Positions 47,084 to 56,465 of a DNA stretch of 64,000 bases are shown here, piece after piece. The position numbers and the translations under genes are program-made. Within the stretch, counting starts at the first letter, position 1. Each line of letters opens with the position of its first letter. The notes under the pieces are model-generated. The model did not search any database and was not told the origin of the DNA. It saw only the letters and a program-made list of their open reading frames with translations. This stretch comes from Anaeromyxobacter terrae (lineage in GTDB: Bacteria; Myxococcota; Myxococcia; Myxococcales; Anaeromyxobacteraceae), in the NCBI RefSeq assembly GCF_022690685.1, contig NZ_JALCYY010000002.1, positions 62,001-126,000 of the forward strand, written 5' to 3'.

Positions 47084-48817
47084 TCAAACCACCCGGATCG
47101 GCACCCACTCCCTGACCGAGTTCACGAGCCACAGCCGCCGTGCGTGGCCGAGGTCCGCCGGGCGCAGGACCGCCTCGCGCACCTCGCCGCGCTCGAGGAG
47201 CTCGGCGCGGAACGTCCCGGCGAGGAGCCCGGCGTCGAGCGGCGGCGTGAGCCGCTCACCGTCCAGCTCGACGACGAGGTTCCCGATGGTGAGCTCGGTC
47301 AGCTCTTCCTCCGCGTTCTGCAGGATCACGTCGAACGCGTCCGGCCGCTCGGCGCGGCGGGACGCGTACACCTCGCGCCGGGTGGTCTTGTGGAAGAGGA
47401 ACCGGTCGCCGCGATCCACGGGGGCTCGCGCGAGCGCGACGGGGAGCGGATCGCGAGAAGGCAGCGGCAGCGGCGCCGCCTCGGTGCGGGGCCGCCCGTC
47501 CGGTCCGACGAGGAGGCGGACCCGCGCGCCCTCCGCCGGCGCGCGGCGCGCCTCGGCCTCGAGCGCCGCGCGCACCGCCGCGAGCTCGAGCGGGATGCCG
47601 AAGTAGCGCGCCGAGCCGGCGAGCCGGGCGAGGTGCCGCTCGAGCCGCGCGTACCCGCCGCCCGAGAGCCGGAGCGTCTCGAGGAGCTCGACGTCGCGGC
47701 CGGGCTCGGAGAGCACTGCCGCCTTCGCCATGGCCTCGTCCCACTCCCGCTCCGGGACCGAGCCCCAGGTGATCCCCCCGCCGACGCCGTAGGTCGCGGC
47801 GCCGCTCGCGAGGTCGAGGTCGAGCGTGCGGATGCCGACGTTGAACACCGCGTCGCCTCCCGGCGCGACGACGCCGAGCGCGCCACAGTAGGGGCCGCGC
47901 GCGCTCCGCTCCAGGCCCGCGATGATGCGCGTCGCCGCGATCTTCGGAGCGCCCGTCACCGAGCCGCAGGGGAAGAGCGCGGCGAACAGCTCGGCGAGGC
48001 CGGCCGCCGGCGTGAGCCGCGCCTCGACGGTCGAGGTGAGCTGCAGCACGGTCCGGTAGCGCTCGACGGTGAACAGCTCCGCCACCTTCACCGAGCCAAC
48101 CCGCGCCACGCGGCCGAGGTCGTTCCGGAGCAGATCCACGATCATCACGTTCTCGGCGCGCTCCTTCGGCGAGGCCGCGAGCGCGGCGGCGGCCCGCTCG
48201 TCCTCGGCGAGGTCGCGCCCGCGCCGGGCGGTCCCCTTCATCGGCCGGACCGTCACCCGGTCGCCCTGGCGCGAGAAGAAGAGCTCCGGCGAGGCAGACA
48301 CGATCGCCCGGCCATCGACGAGGAGGCAGCCGGTGTAGCCGCCGCCCTGCGCACGGCGGAGCCGCTCGTACAGCGCGAAGGGGTCGCCCTCGAAGCGCCC
48401 TCGCATCCGGAAGGTGAGGTTCACCTGGTAGGCGTCGCCTCGGCCGAGCGCGCCGCGCACCGTCTCCACGCCCGCGACGTGCTCCGCGCGCGTGACCTCC
48501 GGCGCCAGGCCTTCCACGCGAGCCGCCGCGATCCCCGCCACCGCCGGAGCCGATCCAGTCATCGGCTCGTCGTGGATGCCGAACCAGACGAGCGGGCCGG
48601 AGCCGCGGCGAACCGCGATCGCCGGATCGAGGCCGGGCGCCGCCTCGTAGGACACGAACCCGGCCGCCCAGCGGCCGCGCCGCGCCTCCGCCTCGATCTC
48701 GGCGAGCGCTCCGCGCACCCGCCCCACATCGTCGGTCGCGATGACGCGCGCGGGCTCCCCGAAGTCGAGTCGGCCGTAAGGGGCGAGGTCGAAGCAGGCG
48801 CTACGCACGCCGAGCAT
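47084..48817 (-). CDS. pabBC: Aminodeoxychorismate synthase component I fused to aminodeoxychorismate lyase
   Basis: The 577-residue protein has an N-terminal chorismate-binding PabB domain with RGDAYQVNLTFR, PMKGTARRG, MIVDLLRNDLGRVA and GSVTGAPKIAA. From about residue 375 it has a PLP fold-type IV PabC domain ending in ELTIGNLVVEL and AGTFRAELLERGEV. PabB plus a PabA glutaminase makes 4-amino-4-deoxychorismate and PabC releases 4-aminobenzoate for folate. The fusion is known in other bacteria. The ATG at 48817 begins the PabB motif directly; no pabA is in the window. Confidence 0.93.
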   Translation of the reverse strand: MLGVRSACFDLAPYGRLDFGEPARVIATDDVGRVRGALAEIEAEARRGRWAAGFVSYEAAPGLDPAIAVRRGSGPLVWFGIHDEPMTGSAPAVAGIAAARVEGLAPEVTRAEHVAGVETVRGALGRGDAYQVNLTFRMRGRFEGDPFALYERLRRAQGGGYTGCLLVDGRAIVSASPELFFSRQGDRVTVRPMKGTARRGRDLAEDERAAAALAASPKERAENVMIVDLLRNDLGRVARVGSVKVAELFTVERYRTVLQLTSTVEARLTPAAGLAELFAALFPCGSVTGAPKIAATRIIAGLERSARGPYCGALGVVAPGGDAVFNVGIRTLDLDLASGAATYGVGGGITWGSVPEREWDEAMAKAAVLSEPGRDVELLETLRLSGGGYARLERHLARLAGSARYFGIPLELAAVRAALEAEARRAPAEGARVRLLVGPDGRPRTEAAPLPLPSRDPLPVALARAPVDRGDRFLFHKTTRREVYASRRAERPDAFDVILQNAEEELTELTIGNLVVELDGERLTPPLDAGLLAGTFRAELLERGEVREAVLRPADLGHARRLWLVNSVREWVPIRVV

Positions 48818-48994
48818 CCTAGCGGCGCTGGGCCTCCGCGGCCGTTCCTCTCGCGGTCGCACCGCGATCGCCGTGCACGAACCGCTGCGCTACGGACCCG
48901 GAGCGGCATGGCCCTCGCAGGCCGGCGGGCGCCGCACGGATTGCGGACCCTCCGCCGAGGCTCCAGGTTTGGGCATAGGACGAGGGGGAAAGCC

Positions 48995-49738
48995 ATGAAG
49001 ACGTGGACGAGGTATGCGCTGCCGGGCGCGGCATTGCTGGCGGTGGCGGCGAGCGGGTGCGCGACCGGTCGCCAGGCCACCAGTGAGAACCCGGCTGCGG
49101 AGCGGGTCTCGGAGTCGCAGCGCCAGTCGAAGGAGGCGCTGAGCACAGCGCAGAAGGCGCAGGAGAAGGCGACCGAGCAGCAGAAGCGCGCCGCGACCGC
49201 GCAGGCGGACGTGCGGGAGGCGCAGCGCAGGCTGAACGAGGCGCAGCAGCGCGCCCAGCAGGAGACGATGAAGGCCGAGCAGGCGCAGCGGGAGGCGAAC
49301 CTGGCGATCCAGCAGTCGACGCAGCAGGCGCAGCAGGCGCAGCAGCAGGCCTCCCGGCAGCTCACCCAGCAGCAGCGGCTCGTGAGTCGCGGCGAGCAGA
49401 TCCTGGGGGGCCAGGTGAAGCAGGCGACCGCGAACCAGGTCGTGGTGCAGCCGCCCAGCGGCGACCCGATGACCTTCCAGATCACGAACCGGACGCGCGT
49501 CCAGATCGACGGCCAGCAGGCCTCCGCGGCTCAGATCACCCCGGGTGAAGACGCACGCGTCGCGTACGAGATGACCGGCACCCAGCCGACCGCCGTGCTC
49601 GTGCAGGTCGTGACCGGCAACCCCGCGGCGCCCGGCGCGGCGTCGCCGCCTGCGAGCGCGACGGGGACCGGCACCGGCGGGACGGGGACCGGCACCGGCG
49701 GGACGAGCGGCACGACGCCGCCCGAGCCGACGCGTTGA
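48995..49738 (+). CDS. Coiled-coil outer-membrane lipoprotein
   Basis: A 247-residue protein with a lipoprotein signal ending VAASGC22, then a Gln/Ala/Glu-rich coiled coil of about 100 residues with heptad character (SQRQSKEALSTAQKAQEKA onward). A small strand-rich domain follows (VKQATANQVVVQPPSGDPMTFQITNRTRVQIDG), then a Gly/Thr-rich tail. The DUF-like strand domain resembles pH/OB-type domains seen in other myxobacterial lipoproteins. A role in envelope spanning or peptidoglycan tethering is possible but unproven. GAGGGGGAAAG precedes the ATG. Confidence 0.8.
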   Translation: MKTWTRYALPGAALLAVAASGCATGRQATSENPAAERVSESQRQSKEALSTAQKAQEKATEQQKRAATAQADVREAQRRLNEAQQRAQQETMKAEQAQREANLAIQQSTQQAQQAQQQASRQLTQQQRLVSRGEQILGGQVKQATANQVVVQPPSGDPMTFQITNRTRVQIDGQQASAAQITPGEDARVAYEMTGTQPTAVLVQVVTGNPAAPGAASPPASATGTGTGGTGTGTGGTSGTTPPEPTR

Positions 49739-49759
49739 GCACGCGAGCACCGACCGGAC

Positions 49760-49796
49760 GTCCGCTCGTGGCGAGCCCGCCGAGCCACGAGCGGAC
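49760..49796. terminator. Hairpin downstream of the coiled-coil lipoprotein gene
   Basis: GTCCGCTCGTGGC and GCCACGAGCGGAC are perfect 13-bp arms around GAGCCCGCCGA, 22 bp past the stop. It shares CTCGTGG and ACGAGCGG blocks with the inverted repeat at 18511-18539, so it may be a member of the same dispersed family used as a terminator. Confidence 0.6.
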
Positions 49797-49899
49797 CGGT
49801 CCCGCTCGCGTCGAACGCATCGACCTCCGAGCCGAGTGAGCACTCCTCCGCCGCCGGTGTCCTCGGCTCCGGCGCCGAGCCCGCGCTACATCCGGGGGA

Positions 49900-51069
49900 A
49901 TGGCCACCGAGCCACAGCGGGCGCCAGGCTGGCGCCGCGAGCCCTACCGCGTCCTGTTCCCGCTCGGCGCGGGCCTGGCGGTCGTGGCGGTCCTGCCCTT
50001 CGTGGCGGGCGGCGCCGGGGGCGGAGCACTCGGCGTGTTCCATCCGCTCGCGCAGATCGACGGGTTCCTGAGCTGCTTCCTCGCTGGGGTCCTCTTCACG
50101 TTCGTCCCCCGCCAGACGCGGACCCCACCCCCCGGCCGCTGGCAGATGCTCGCCGCGCTCGCGCTCCCGCTCGCCAGCGTCGCGAGCGCGTGGGCGGGCC
50201 GCGGCGCGCTCGCCCACGGGCTCTGGCTCGCCCTCGCGGCGGTGGTGCTCGGCTTCACGGTCCGGCGAGTGCGCGTGGCCGGCGGGACGCCTCCGCCCGC
50301 CGTGGCGGTGTGGGTGCCGCTCTCCATCCTCGCCGGCGCGACCGGCGCGCTCCTCTCGGCGCTCGCGCCCCTCGCCTCCGCGACGAGCGCGCCGAGGGCC
50401 TGGATCATCGGCCGAGGGCTCCTCGCGCAGGGCTTCGTCACCGGGCTCGTGCTCGGCGTCGGGGCGATCCTCCTCCCCCGGCTCACGCGCGGCGAGGACG
50501 CGGTCGTGCTCCGTCCGGAGCGGCTCCGCCGCGCGGCGGGGCTGCACGCGATCGCGGCGCTGGCGTTCTTCGGGTCGTTCCCGGTCGAGGTGCTGTACGA
50601 CGCCCGGCTCGGGATGGCGCTTCGCGCGCTGGTCGCGACCCTGGTGCTCGTCTTGGCCGCGGGCATCCACCGGCCGCCGACGCTGCCCGGGGTCCACCGT
50701 CAGCTCGTCTGGATCGCGAGCTGGCTCCTCCCGCTGGGCTTCTGGCTCGCCGCGCTCGCGCCGAGGCTGCGCACCGCCGCGCTCCACGTCGTGTTCGTCG
50801 GCGGGTTCACGCAGCTCACGCTGGCGGTCGCTGCCCACGTCGTCCTCTCGCGCGGCGGGCGGGGCCCGGCGCTGGAGGAGAGCCCCTGGACCGCGCGCGC
50901 CGTCGCCGCGCTGCTCGCGCTCGCGGTCGGCGCGCGCCTGCTCGCCGCGATCGACCTCGCGCGCATCCCGTTCTGGCTCGCCGTGGCGGGGATGGCGTTC
51001 ATCGGCGCGGTGCTCGCGTGGGCGGCGCTCGTCCGCCCCGTCACCACGGCGTCGGGCGGTAGTCCTTGA
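49900..51069 (+). CDS. NnrS-like heme/copper membrane protein
   Basis: A 389-residue protein with about twelve spans. FHPLAQIDGFLSCFLAGVLFTFVPRQT matches the N-terminal NnrS motif, and the later GLHAIAALAFFG and LHVVFVGGFTQLTLAVAAHVVLSR carry further conserved histidines. NnrS proteins bind heme and copper and are linked to nitric oxide stress tolerance. The usual WHGHEM is here reduced, so ligation may differ. It is convergent with the SDR gene, overlapping it by 29 bases. Confidence 0.8.
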   Translation: MATEPQRAPGWRREPYRVLFPLGAGLAVVAVLPFVAGGAGGGALGVFHPLAQIDGFLSCFLAGVLFTFVPRQTRTPPPGRWQMLAALALPLASVASAWAGRGALAHGLWLALAAVVLGFTVRRVRVAGGTPPPAVAVWVPLSILAGATGALLSALAPLASATSAPRAWIIGRGLLAQGFVTGLVLGVGAILLPRLTRGEDAVVLRPERLRRAAGLHAIAALAFFGSFPVEVLYDARLGMALRALVATLVLVLAAGIHRPPTLPGVHRQLVWIASWLLPLGFWLAALAPRLRTAALHVVFVGGFTQLTLAVAAHVVLSRGGRGPALEESPWTARAVAALLALAVGARLLAAIDLARIPFWLAVAGMAFIGAVLAWAALVRPVTTASGGSP

Positions 51070-52669
51070 AGAACAGGCCTGCCTCGTGCCGGCCGGAGCG
51101 GAACCCGTCGAAGATCGGCGCCACGATCCGCGCCGCCCCGTCGACGATGTCGAGCGGCGGCGAGAAGGCGTGCTCCTCCACCTTGCGCGCGGCGAGGTGG
51201 GCGGGGTCCTCGTCCGTCACCCAGCCCGTGTCGACCGCGTTGAGGTAGATGCCGTCCCTCGCGTAGTCGCCCGCGGAGGTGCGCACGATCATGTTGAGCG
51301 CGGCCTTCGCCATGTTCGTGTGCGGGTGCTTGTCCGTCTTGTGCTCCCGGTAGAACTGCCCCTCCATCGCCGAGACGAGCACGACGTGCTTCGCCGGGTC
51401 GCCGCTCGTGGCCGTCGCGGGCGGCGCCGCGCGCGCGCGGAGCATGAGCCCCTTCAGCCGCGCGGTCATCACGAACGGCGCGGTGGCGTTCACGAGCAGC
51501 ACCTCGAGCAGCTCCAGCGTGGGGACCTCGTGCAGCGTGAGCCGCCAGGAGTTGTGGGCGCGGAGGTCCACCTGCTGGAGGTCCTGGTCGAGGACGCCCC
51601 GCGGGAAGAGCTCGAGCGCGCTCTTGCCGGAGAGGAGCGAGCCTTCCTCCCCGGGCGCCTGCGAGAGGAGCGCCGGTCGGGTCACGCCCGCCGCCCGGCG
51701 GTGGTCCGCGAGCGCCGCCTTGAGCGCCTCGTGCTCGCGCAGGAGCGTGCGCTCCGCCTCGGGCAGCGCGGAGAGCGGCGCCTCCTCGCGCTCGAGGAGG
51801 TGGGCGTAGAAGCCCGGGGGGCGGCGCACGGTCTGGCAGGCGTTGTGGAGCTGGAAGTCGAGGCGCGGGAGGGTCGCGTCGAGCCGCTGGCAGAGCAGCT
51901 CGACGCTCGGGGTGTGACGGAGGTCCACGCCGTGGATCGTGAGCCGGTCCTTCCAGGCCTCGAAGTCCGGCTCGCGCGCGTAGCGCGCCGCCGCGTCGCG
52001 CGGGAAGCGCGTGCAGGCGACCACGCCGCAGCCTGCGCGGAGCAGGAGGATGGCGGCCTGGTAGCCGATCTTCACGCGCGCGCCGGTGACGAGCGCGACC
52101 CGCCCGCGGAGGTCCACCGTCGCGGTGCGCCGCGCCAGGTTCTCGTCCCCGCAGGCGCGGCACATCTGGTCGTAGAACGGGTGGAGCCGGTGGTAGGGGG
52201 CCTTGCAGACGTAGCACTTGCGCGGTTCGGAGAGCTCGGGCCCGTCGCCGGCGCGGGCGGCGTCCTCGGCCGCCGGGCCCGCCGGACCCTCCGGCCCGGC
52301 CCGCTCGGCACCCGGCAGCCGCGGCCACCAGCCCGAGGCGTCGGTGCCGGCGGGCGGGAGCTCCGGAAGCGGGGTCGAGAACACCGGCGCCGCGCGGAGC
52401 TGCTGGATTCCCGTGCCTCTGCGCAGCGCCTCGTCGCGCGCCCTGCGCTCCACGCGCTCGTTCCGGAGCAGCGCCCGCTGCAGCTTCTTCCGCTGCTTGA
52501 GGTCGGGCCGCGCCACCTCGCCCGCGAGCTTCTGCAGCGTCGTCCGGGTCTCGGCGTCCACGTCCGCGAGCACCGTCCGATCGGCGGCGACGCGCGCGAG
52601 GACCTTCAGCGCGGTCGCGAGGTCCTCGCCGGTGAGCTCCGTCCGCTCGTCTTCCGTCTGCTCCGACAT
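51041..52669 (-). CDS. SDR-fold oxidoreductase with N-terminal zinc ribbon, catalytic Tyr replaced
   Basis: A 542-residue protein. Residues 1-100 form a charged helical region. C152-x2-C155 and C170-x2-C173 make a zinc ribbon (CYVCKAPYHRLHPFYDQMCRACG spans about 152-174). From 190 a Rossmann short-chain dehydrogenase fold follows with VTGARVKIG (194-202), HNACQ (276), N394 and S433. At the YxxxK position the sequence is TNMAK (T451, K455), so the usual catalytic tyrosine is missing; Y440 nearby may substitute. An insert of about 80 residues (300-380) is unusual. Substrate unknown. Confidence 0.8.
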   Translation of the reverse strand: MSEQTEDERTELTGEDLATALKVLARVAADRTVLADVDAETRTTLQKLAGEVARPDLKQRKKLQRALLRNERVERRARDEALRRGTGIQQLRAAPVFSTPLPELPPAGTDASGWWPRLPGAERAGPEGPAGPAAEDAARAGDGPELSEPRKCYVCKAPYHRLHPFYDQMCRACGDENLARRTATVDLRGRVALVTGARVKIGYQAAILLLRAGCGVVACTRFPRDAAARYAREPDFEAWKDRLTIHGVDLRHTPSVELLCQRLDATLPRLDFQLHNACQTVRRPPGFYAHLLEREEAPLSALPEAERTLLREHEALKAALADHRRAAGVTRPALLSQAPGEEGSLLSGKSALELFPRGVLDQDLQQVDLRAHNSWRLTLHEVPTLELLEVLLVNATAPFVMTARLKGLMLRARAAPPATATSGDPAKHVVLVSAMEGQFYREHKTDKHPHTNMAKAALNMIVRTSAGDYARDGIYLNAVDTGWVTDEDPAHLAARKVEEHAFSPPLDIVDGAARIVAPIFDGFRSGRHEAGLFFKDYRPTPW

Positions 52670-52766
52670 GGAGCGGGGTTCTAACCCGCGGGGGCCTCCC
52701 GTCGAAAGCGCGAGCCGGCCCCGCGGCGAGGGGCCGCTCGCCCGCCAGCCGGCGTGGCGCCGGGGC

Positions 52767-54125
52767 TCACGTGTCGGGCCGCTCCGGATCGCTCTCGTTC
52801 GGCGGCCAGCCGTCCACGTCCGGGGGAGCCATCCCGGCGACGGCCCGGAACCGCTCCTCCTCGGGCGTCTCCAGGATGAGCCGCGTGCCGCGCTTGAACG
52901 TGAGGTAGTGCCAGATCCACTGGAACATGACCGCGAGCCGGTTCCGGAAGTCGATGAGGAACCAGATGTGGATGAAGAGCCAGGCGAACCAGGCGAGGAG
53001 CCCGGTCATGCGGATCCGCCAGAACCCGGCCACGGCGCGCCCGCGCCCGACCGTGGCCATGACGCCCTTGTCGAAGTAGGCGAACGGTTTGCGCGGCCTG
53101 CCCGCGAGCGTCGCGAGGAGGTTCCGCGCGGCGTGCTTGCCCTGCTGGATCGCGGCCGGCGCGACGCCCGGGATCGGCGCGCCGCCCTTCTTCCTCGCCG
53201 CGGCGAGATCGCCGATGACGTAGATCTCCTCGCGCCCCGGCACCGTCAGGTCGGCGTTCACGATCACGCGCCCCGCGCCGTCGAGCGGCACGCCGAGCGT
53301 CCGCGCGAGCGGGGCGCCGGCGACGCCGGCGGCCCAGAGGACCGTCCGCGCGGCCACGCGCTCCTCGCCGATCTGCACGCCGCGCGGATCGACGCCGGTG
53401 ACGCGCTTGCCCGTCCAGACGTGCACGCCTAACCGCTCGAGATCCCGCTGCGCCGCCGCCGAGAGCTCCGGCGGGAGCGCCGGGAGGATGCGCTCGGCGC
53501 CCTCGACCAGGATGACGCGCGCGCGCTCGGTCGAGACGGTCCGGAAGTCGCGCGGGATGGTGAAGCGGGCGATCTCCGCGAGCGCGCCCGCGAGCTCGAC
53601 GCCGGTGGGGCCGCCGCCGACGACGACGAAGGTGAGGAGCGACTCGCGCCGCTGTCGGTCCGGGTCCGCCTCCGCACGCTCGAAGGCGGTCAGCACGCGG
53701 CGGCGTATCTCCTCCGCGTCCTCCAGCGTCTTCAGCCCCGGCGCGAACCGGGCCCACTCGTCGTGGCCGAAGTAGGAGTGCGTCGCGCCGGCCGCCACGA
53801 CGAGGTAGTCGTAGTCGAGCGCGAGCCCGTTCCCGAGCCGCAGGCGCCTCGCGTCCGGCTCGATCGCCGCGGCCTCCGCGAGCAGCACGCGCGCGTTCCG
53901 CTGGCGCGACAGCACGTGGCGGATCGGCTCGGCGATGTCGCCGGGGTTCAGGGCCGCGGTCGCGACCTGGTAGAGCAGCGGCTGGAAGAGGTGGTGGTTG
54001 CGCCGGTCCACGAGCGTCACCTGCACCGGCGCGCGCGCGAGCCCGCGCGCCGCGTAGATCCCCGCGAAACCGCCCCCGACGATGACGACCCGTGGCTCTT
54101 GTGACTCGACCCGCTGCCCTTCCAC
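52767..54125 (-). CDS. ndh: Type II NADH dehydrogenase
   Basis: The 452-residue FAD protein has an N-terminal FAD loop VVIVGGGFAGIYAARGLA, NHHLFQPLLYQVATAALNPGDIAEPIR, an NADH loop VVVGGGPTGVELAGALAE and the second FAD contact VIGDLAAA, all typical of NDH-2. The C-terminal half has amphipathic and hydrophobic segments (LLAWFAWLFIHIWFLIDF) for membrane binding. It passes electrons from NADH to quinone without pumping protons, and could feed the cytochrome bd oxidase encoded elsewhere in the window. Confidence 0.92.
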   Translation of the reverse strand: MEGQRVESQEPRVVIVGGGFAGIYAARGLARAPVQVTLVDRRNHHLFQPLLYQVATAALNPGDIAEPIRHVLSRQRNARVLLAEAAAIEPDARRLRLGNGLALDYDYLVVAAGATHSYFGHDEWARFAPGLKTLEDAEEIRRRVLTAFERAEADPDRQRRESLLTFVVVGGGPTGVELAGALAEIARFTIPRDFRTVSTERARVILVEGAERILPALPPELSAAAQRDLERLGVHVWTGKRVTGVDPRGVQIGEERVAARTVLWAAGVAGAPLARTLGVPLDGAGRVIVNADLTVPGREEIYVIGDLAAARKKGGAPIPGVAPAAIQQGKHAARNLLATLAGRPRKPFAYFDKGVMATVGRGRAVAGFWRIRMTGLLAWFAWLFIHIWFLIDFRNRLAVMFQWIWHYLTFKRGTRLILETPEEERFRAVAGMAPPDVDGWPPNESDPERPDT

Positions 54126-54223
54126 CGCCGCTCCTCGCCCGGCGCTGCGGCGTTTCGCCGCGCACCCGGGCCGTTGCGAGCCGGCCGTTCCGCCACCGGC
54201 GTGAAGGGGACTGCTTTACTCCA

Positions 54224-54913
54224 CTATCGCGTCGGGGCGCCACCGCTCTGTTGCCGCGACGGCTCAGTGCGGCCCGTGCGCGGGGCCCCGCGCTCGCCGC
54301 GACGCAGCGTGAGCGCGATCTCGATCTCGAGCTCGTCCTTGACGCCGACGGTCCCGCCGAACCCGCTGAACGGCTTGATCCCGAAGGTCGTCTGCTTCAC
54401 GCGCGCGGTCCCGCGGACGCGCCACACCTCCCCGCCCCGCTCCGCCTCGATGGCGACGTCGGTGGGGGCGCTCTGGCCGCGCAGCACGAGCGCGCCGTGC
54501 AGCGTTCCGCGAACGTGCTCGGGTGTTCCGCCGGGCTCGAGCTCGAGGCGCCGCGACCGGAACTCGACCTGCGGATGGTGCTCGGCGTCCAGCACGTCTG
54601 GCCCGCTCGCCTGCGCGTCGACCTTCCGGCGGTCGCTCTCGGACAGCCGCGGCTGCCGGTCGTGCAGCGTGCTCGCCGAGAGGACGACCTGGACGGACGT
54701 GGTGGCCAGGTCCTCGTCCGGGATGTCCGCGCTCGCTTCCCACTCCGTGACCTCGAAGTGGTGGTCGTGCGCGAACCCGGAGAAGAAGCCCTTCTTCAGG
54801 ACGTGCACGACGATGCGGCCGCCGCTCGGAGGGAGCGCTTCCCACTCCGCGGCCCGCGCCACCGGCGCGGTCGACGCGAGTCCCACTGCGAGAGCGAGGG
54901 AGAGGAATCTCAC
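54224..54913 (-). CDS. Exported YceI-family protein
   Basis: The 229-residue protein has a Sec signal (MRFLSLALAVGLASTAPVARA), then a YceI-like barrel: FFSGFAHDHHFEVTEWEASADIP, LDAEHHPQVEFRSRR and GTARVKQTTFGIKPFSGFGGTVGVKDELEIEIAL. It is periplasmic, unlike the signal-less paralogue at 20509-21060. The C-terminal 20 residues are Arg/Thr-rich and probably disordered. It lies between NDH-2 and an integral membrane gene, in a neighbourhood with several electron-transfer proteins. Confidence 0.87.
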   Translation of the reverse strand: MRFLSLALAVGLASTAPVARAAEWEALPPSGGRIVVHVLKKGFFSGFAHDHHFEVTEWEASADIPDEDLATTSVQVVLSASTLHDRQPRLSESDRRKVDAQASGPDVLDAEHHPQVEFRSRRLELEPGGTPEHVRGTLHGALVLRGQSAPTDVAIEAERGGEVWRVRGTARVKQTTFGIKPFSGFGGTVGVKDELEIEIALTLRRGERGAPRTGRTEPSRQQSGGAPTR

Positions 54914-55079
54914 GGGAACCTCCTCGTCACGGCCGGACCCCTTTCAATGGGTGAGCGCGTGGTCGCACCCCACGGCCTCGACGCGGGGCGGGAACGGGGC
55001 CTCTCCGCGAGAGACGTCGCGACCAGCTCCGGACGCAGATACACAGCGTGCCAGCAGGTGACACGGCGAGGAGGACGGC

Positions 55080-55805
55080 ATGTTCGACGCGCTCGTGATG
55101 TCCGCGATGGTCTGCGCGACGGCGGGGAGCTTCTCCCTCGACCCCGCTCCCGCTCGGCCGGTGCACGCCACGCTCCACCTCGATCTGGACGCGCCCGCCG
55201 CTCCGATCCCGAGCGCGCCCGGTGACCTCGCGCTCCACCCGGCAGGGCTCCTCGCCGGGGAGCGCGCGCGCGACGGTAGCGACGAGCTCTCGCCTCGGCC
55301 GGATGACGCCCGCGTGAGGAGCCTTCGCCGCTGGGAGCGCGCCCTCAAGTGGAGCACGGCCGGCGCGCTCCTCGCGACGAGCACGCTCGGAACCCTGGTC
55401 GCCATCAACCAGCCCACGGCGTTCGGGGACGGGCGCTGCCAGACGGGCCATCCGGTCCTCGGGACGTACGGCTGCGATCGCGGGCTCTCCACCCTCCACG
55501 GCACGAGCGGAGTCCTGTCTGCGACGCTCTACACCGCGAACGGCGTGCTCGCCCTCTCGATCCCCGGTCCGGTGGGTCGCGTCAGCCCTGCGGAGCGGCC
55601 CTGGCATCGCGCGCTCACGTACGTCCACCTCGGCGGGATCGCCGTGCAGCCGCTCCTCGGCCTCGTCGCGGCGTTTCCCCAGGTGATCGGCGTCCGCAAC
55701 GAGGCCCCGGGCGATCGGTTCCCGAGGAACATCCGCACCGCCCACGTCAGCCTCGGGTACGTCATCGCCGCCGCCTACCTCGCGACGCTCGCGCTCGAGC
55801 AGTGA
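55080..55805 (+). CDS. Membrane protein with four C-terminal spans and conserved-looking histidines
   Basis: A 241-residue protein with a probable signal peptide, a Pro/Ala-rich soluble part of about 75 residues and then about four spans. Histidines sit at span ends: STLHGTSGVLSATLYTANG, HRALTYVHLGGIAVQP and RTAHVSLGYVIAAAYLATL, reminiscent of di-heme b561-type membrane cytochromes, but no family match is certain. The gene is convergent with, and overlaps by about 30 bases, the cupredoxin lipoprotein gene. GGAGGA precedes the ATG. Confidence 0.7.
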   Translation: MFDALVMSAMVCATAGSFSLDPAPARPVHATLHLDLDAPAAPIPSAPGDLALHPAGLLAGERARDGSDELSPRPDDARVRSLRRWERALKWSTAGALLATSTLGTLVAINQPTAFGDGRCQTGHPVLGTYGCDRGLSTLHGTSGVLSATLYTANGVLALSIPGPVGRVSPAERPWHRALTYVHLGGIAVQPLLGLVAAFPQVIGVRNEAPGDRFPRNIRTAHVSLGYVIAAAYLATLALEQ

Positions 55806-56293
55806 AGCGTGGCCGCCGCACGCGTCCGCGAGAGCCACTCAGTAACCCCCGCGCCGCCCCCGCTGCCGCCCGGCGGCGCGGAGGGCTGTGCGCTCGTGTC
55901 GACGATGATCGTGCCGTTCGGCGGGCTCATGGTCGACGTGTGGACCGTGCAGTAGAACGGGATTCGCGTCCCGTTCGGCGCGCTGGCGGAGAGCGTGAAG
56001 CTCTTCTGGCCGTCGAAGGCGCCGGTGTCGAACGAGACCCCCGCGACTGCGCCGCGAGTGAAGGCGTTCGCGGTCGCCTCGCTCGTCACCGAGTGCGGGA
56101 CCGCGTCCTTGTTGATGACCGTCACCGTCGCGCCGGGAGGCACCGCCAGGCTCGCCGGCGAGAAGGCCATGCCGGAGATGGTGATGTAGAAGCCCGGCGT
56201 CGACGGCGTGTTGTTCGACGAGCTCGAGCCTCCGCAGCCGGCCAGGACGCCCGTCACCACCGCAAAGAGTGCGGCCCTCGCTCCTGCGCTCAT
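55775..56293 (-). CDS. Cupredoxin-domain lipoprotein
   Basis: The 172-residue protein has a lipobox GVLAGC20, a Ser/Asn linker and a plastocyanin-like domain with type-1 copper ligands H67 (VPHSV), C115, H118 and M122 in FYCTVHTSTM. The frame extends about 35 residues past the domain, so the C-terminal tail is unusual and may be unstructured. It probably carries electrons or copper in the envelope. The ATG at 56293 starts the signal peptide; the open frame upstream is not coding. Confidence 0.87.
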   Translation of the reverse strand: MSAGARAALFAVVTGVLAGCGGSSSSNNTPSTPGFYITISGMAFSPASLAVPPGATVTVINKDAVPHSVTSEATANAFTRGAVAGVSFDTGAFDGQKSFTLSASAPNGTRIPFYCTVHTSTMSPPNGTIIVDTSAQPSAPPGGSGGGAGVTEWLSRTRAAATLHCSSASVAR

Positions 56294-56465
56294 GGGATCT
56301 CCCTCGTCGAGCTCGCTAGGACTCGAACGATGAGTTCGACGCGCGAGGCGCCGGTTCGGTTTCCGGCTCAGGTGAGGCGGAGCGGTCGTATCCGGCGAAA
56401 GCAGGCGACGGAGGCACGAGGGAGCCGCCCGCTCTCCTGCCGCTCGCCGCGCGCCAGGACGGGGC

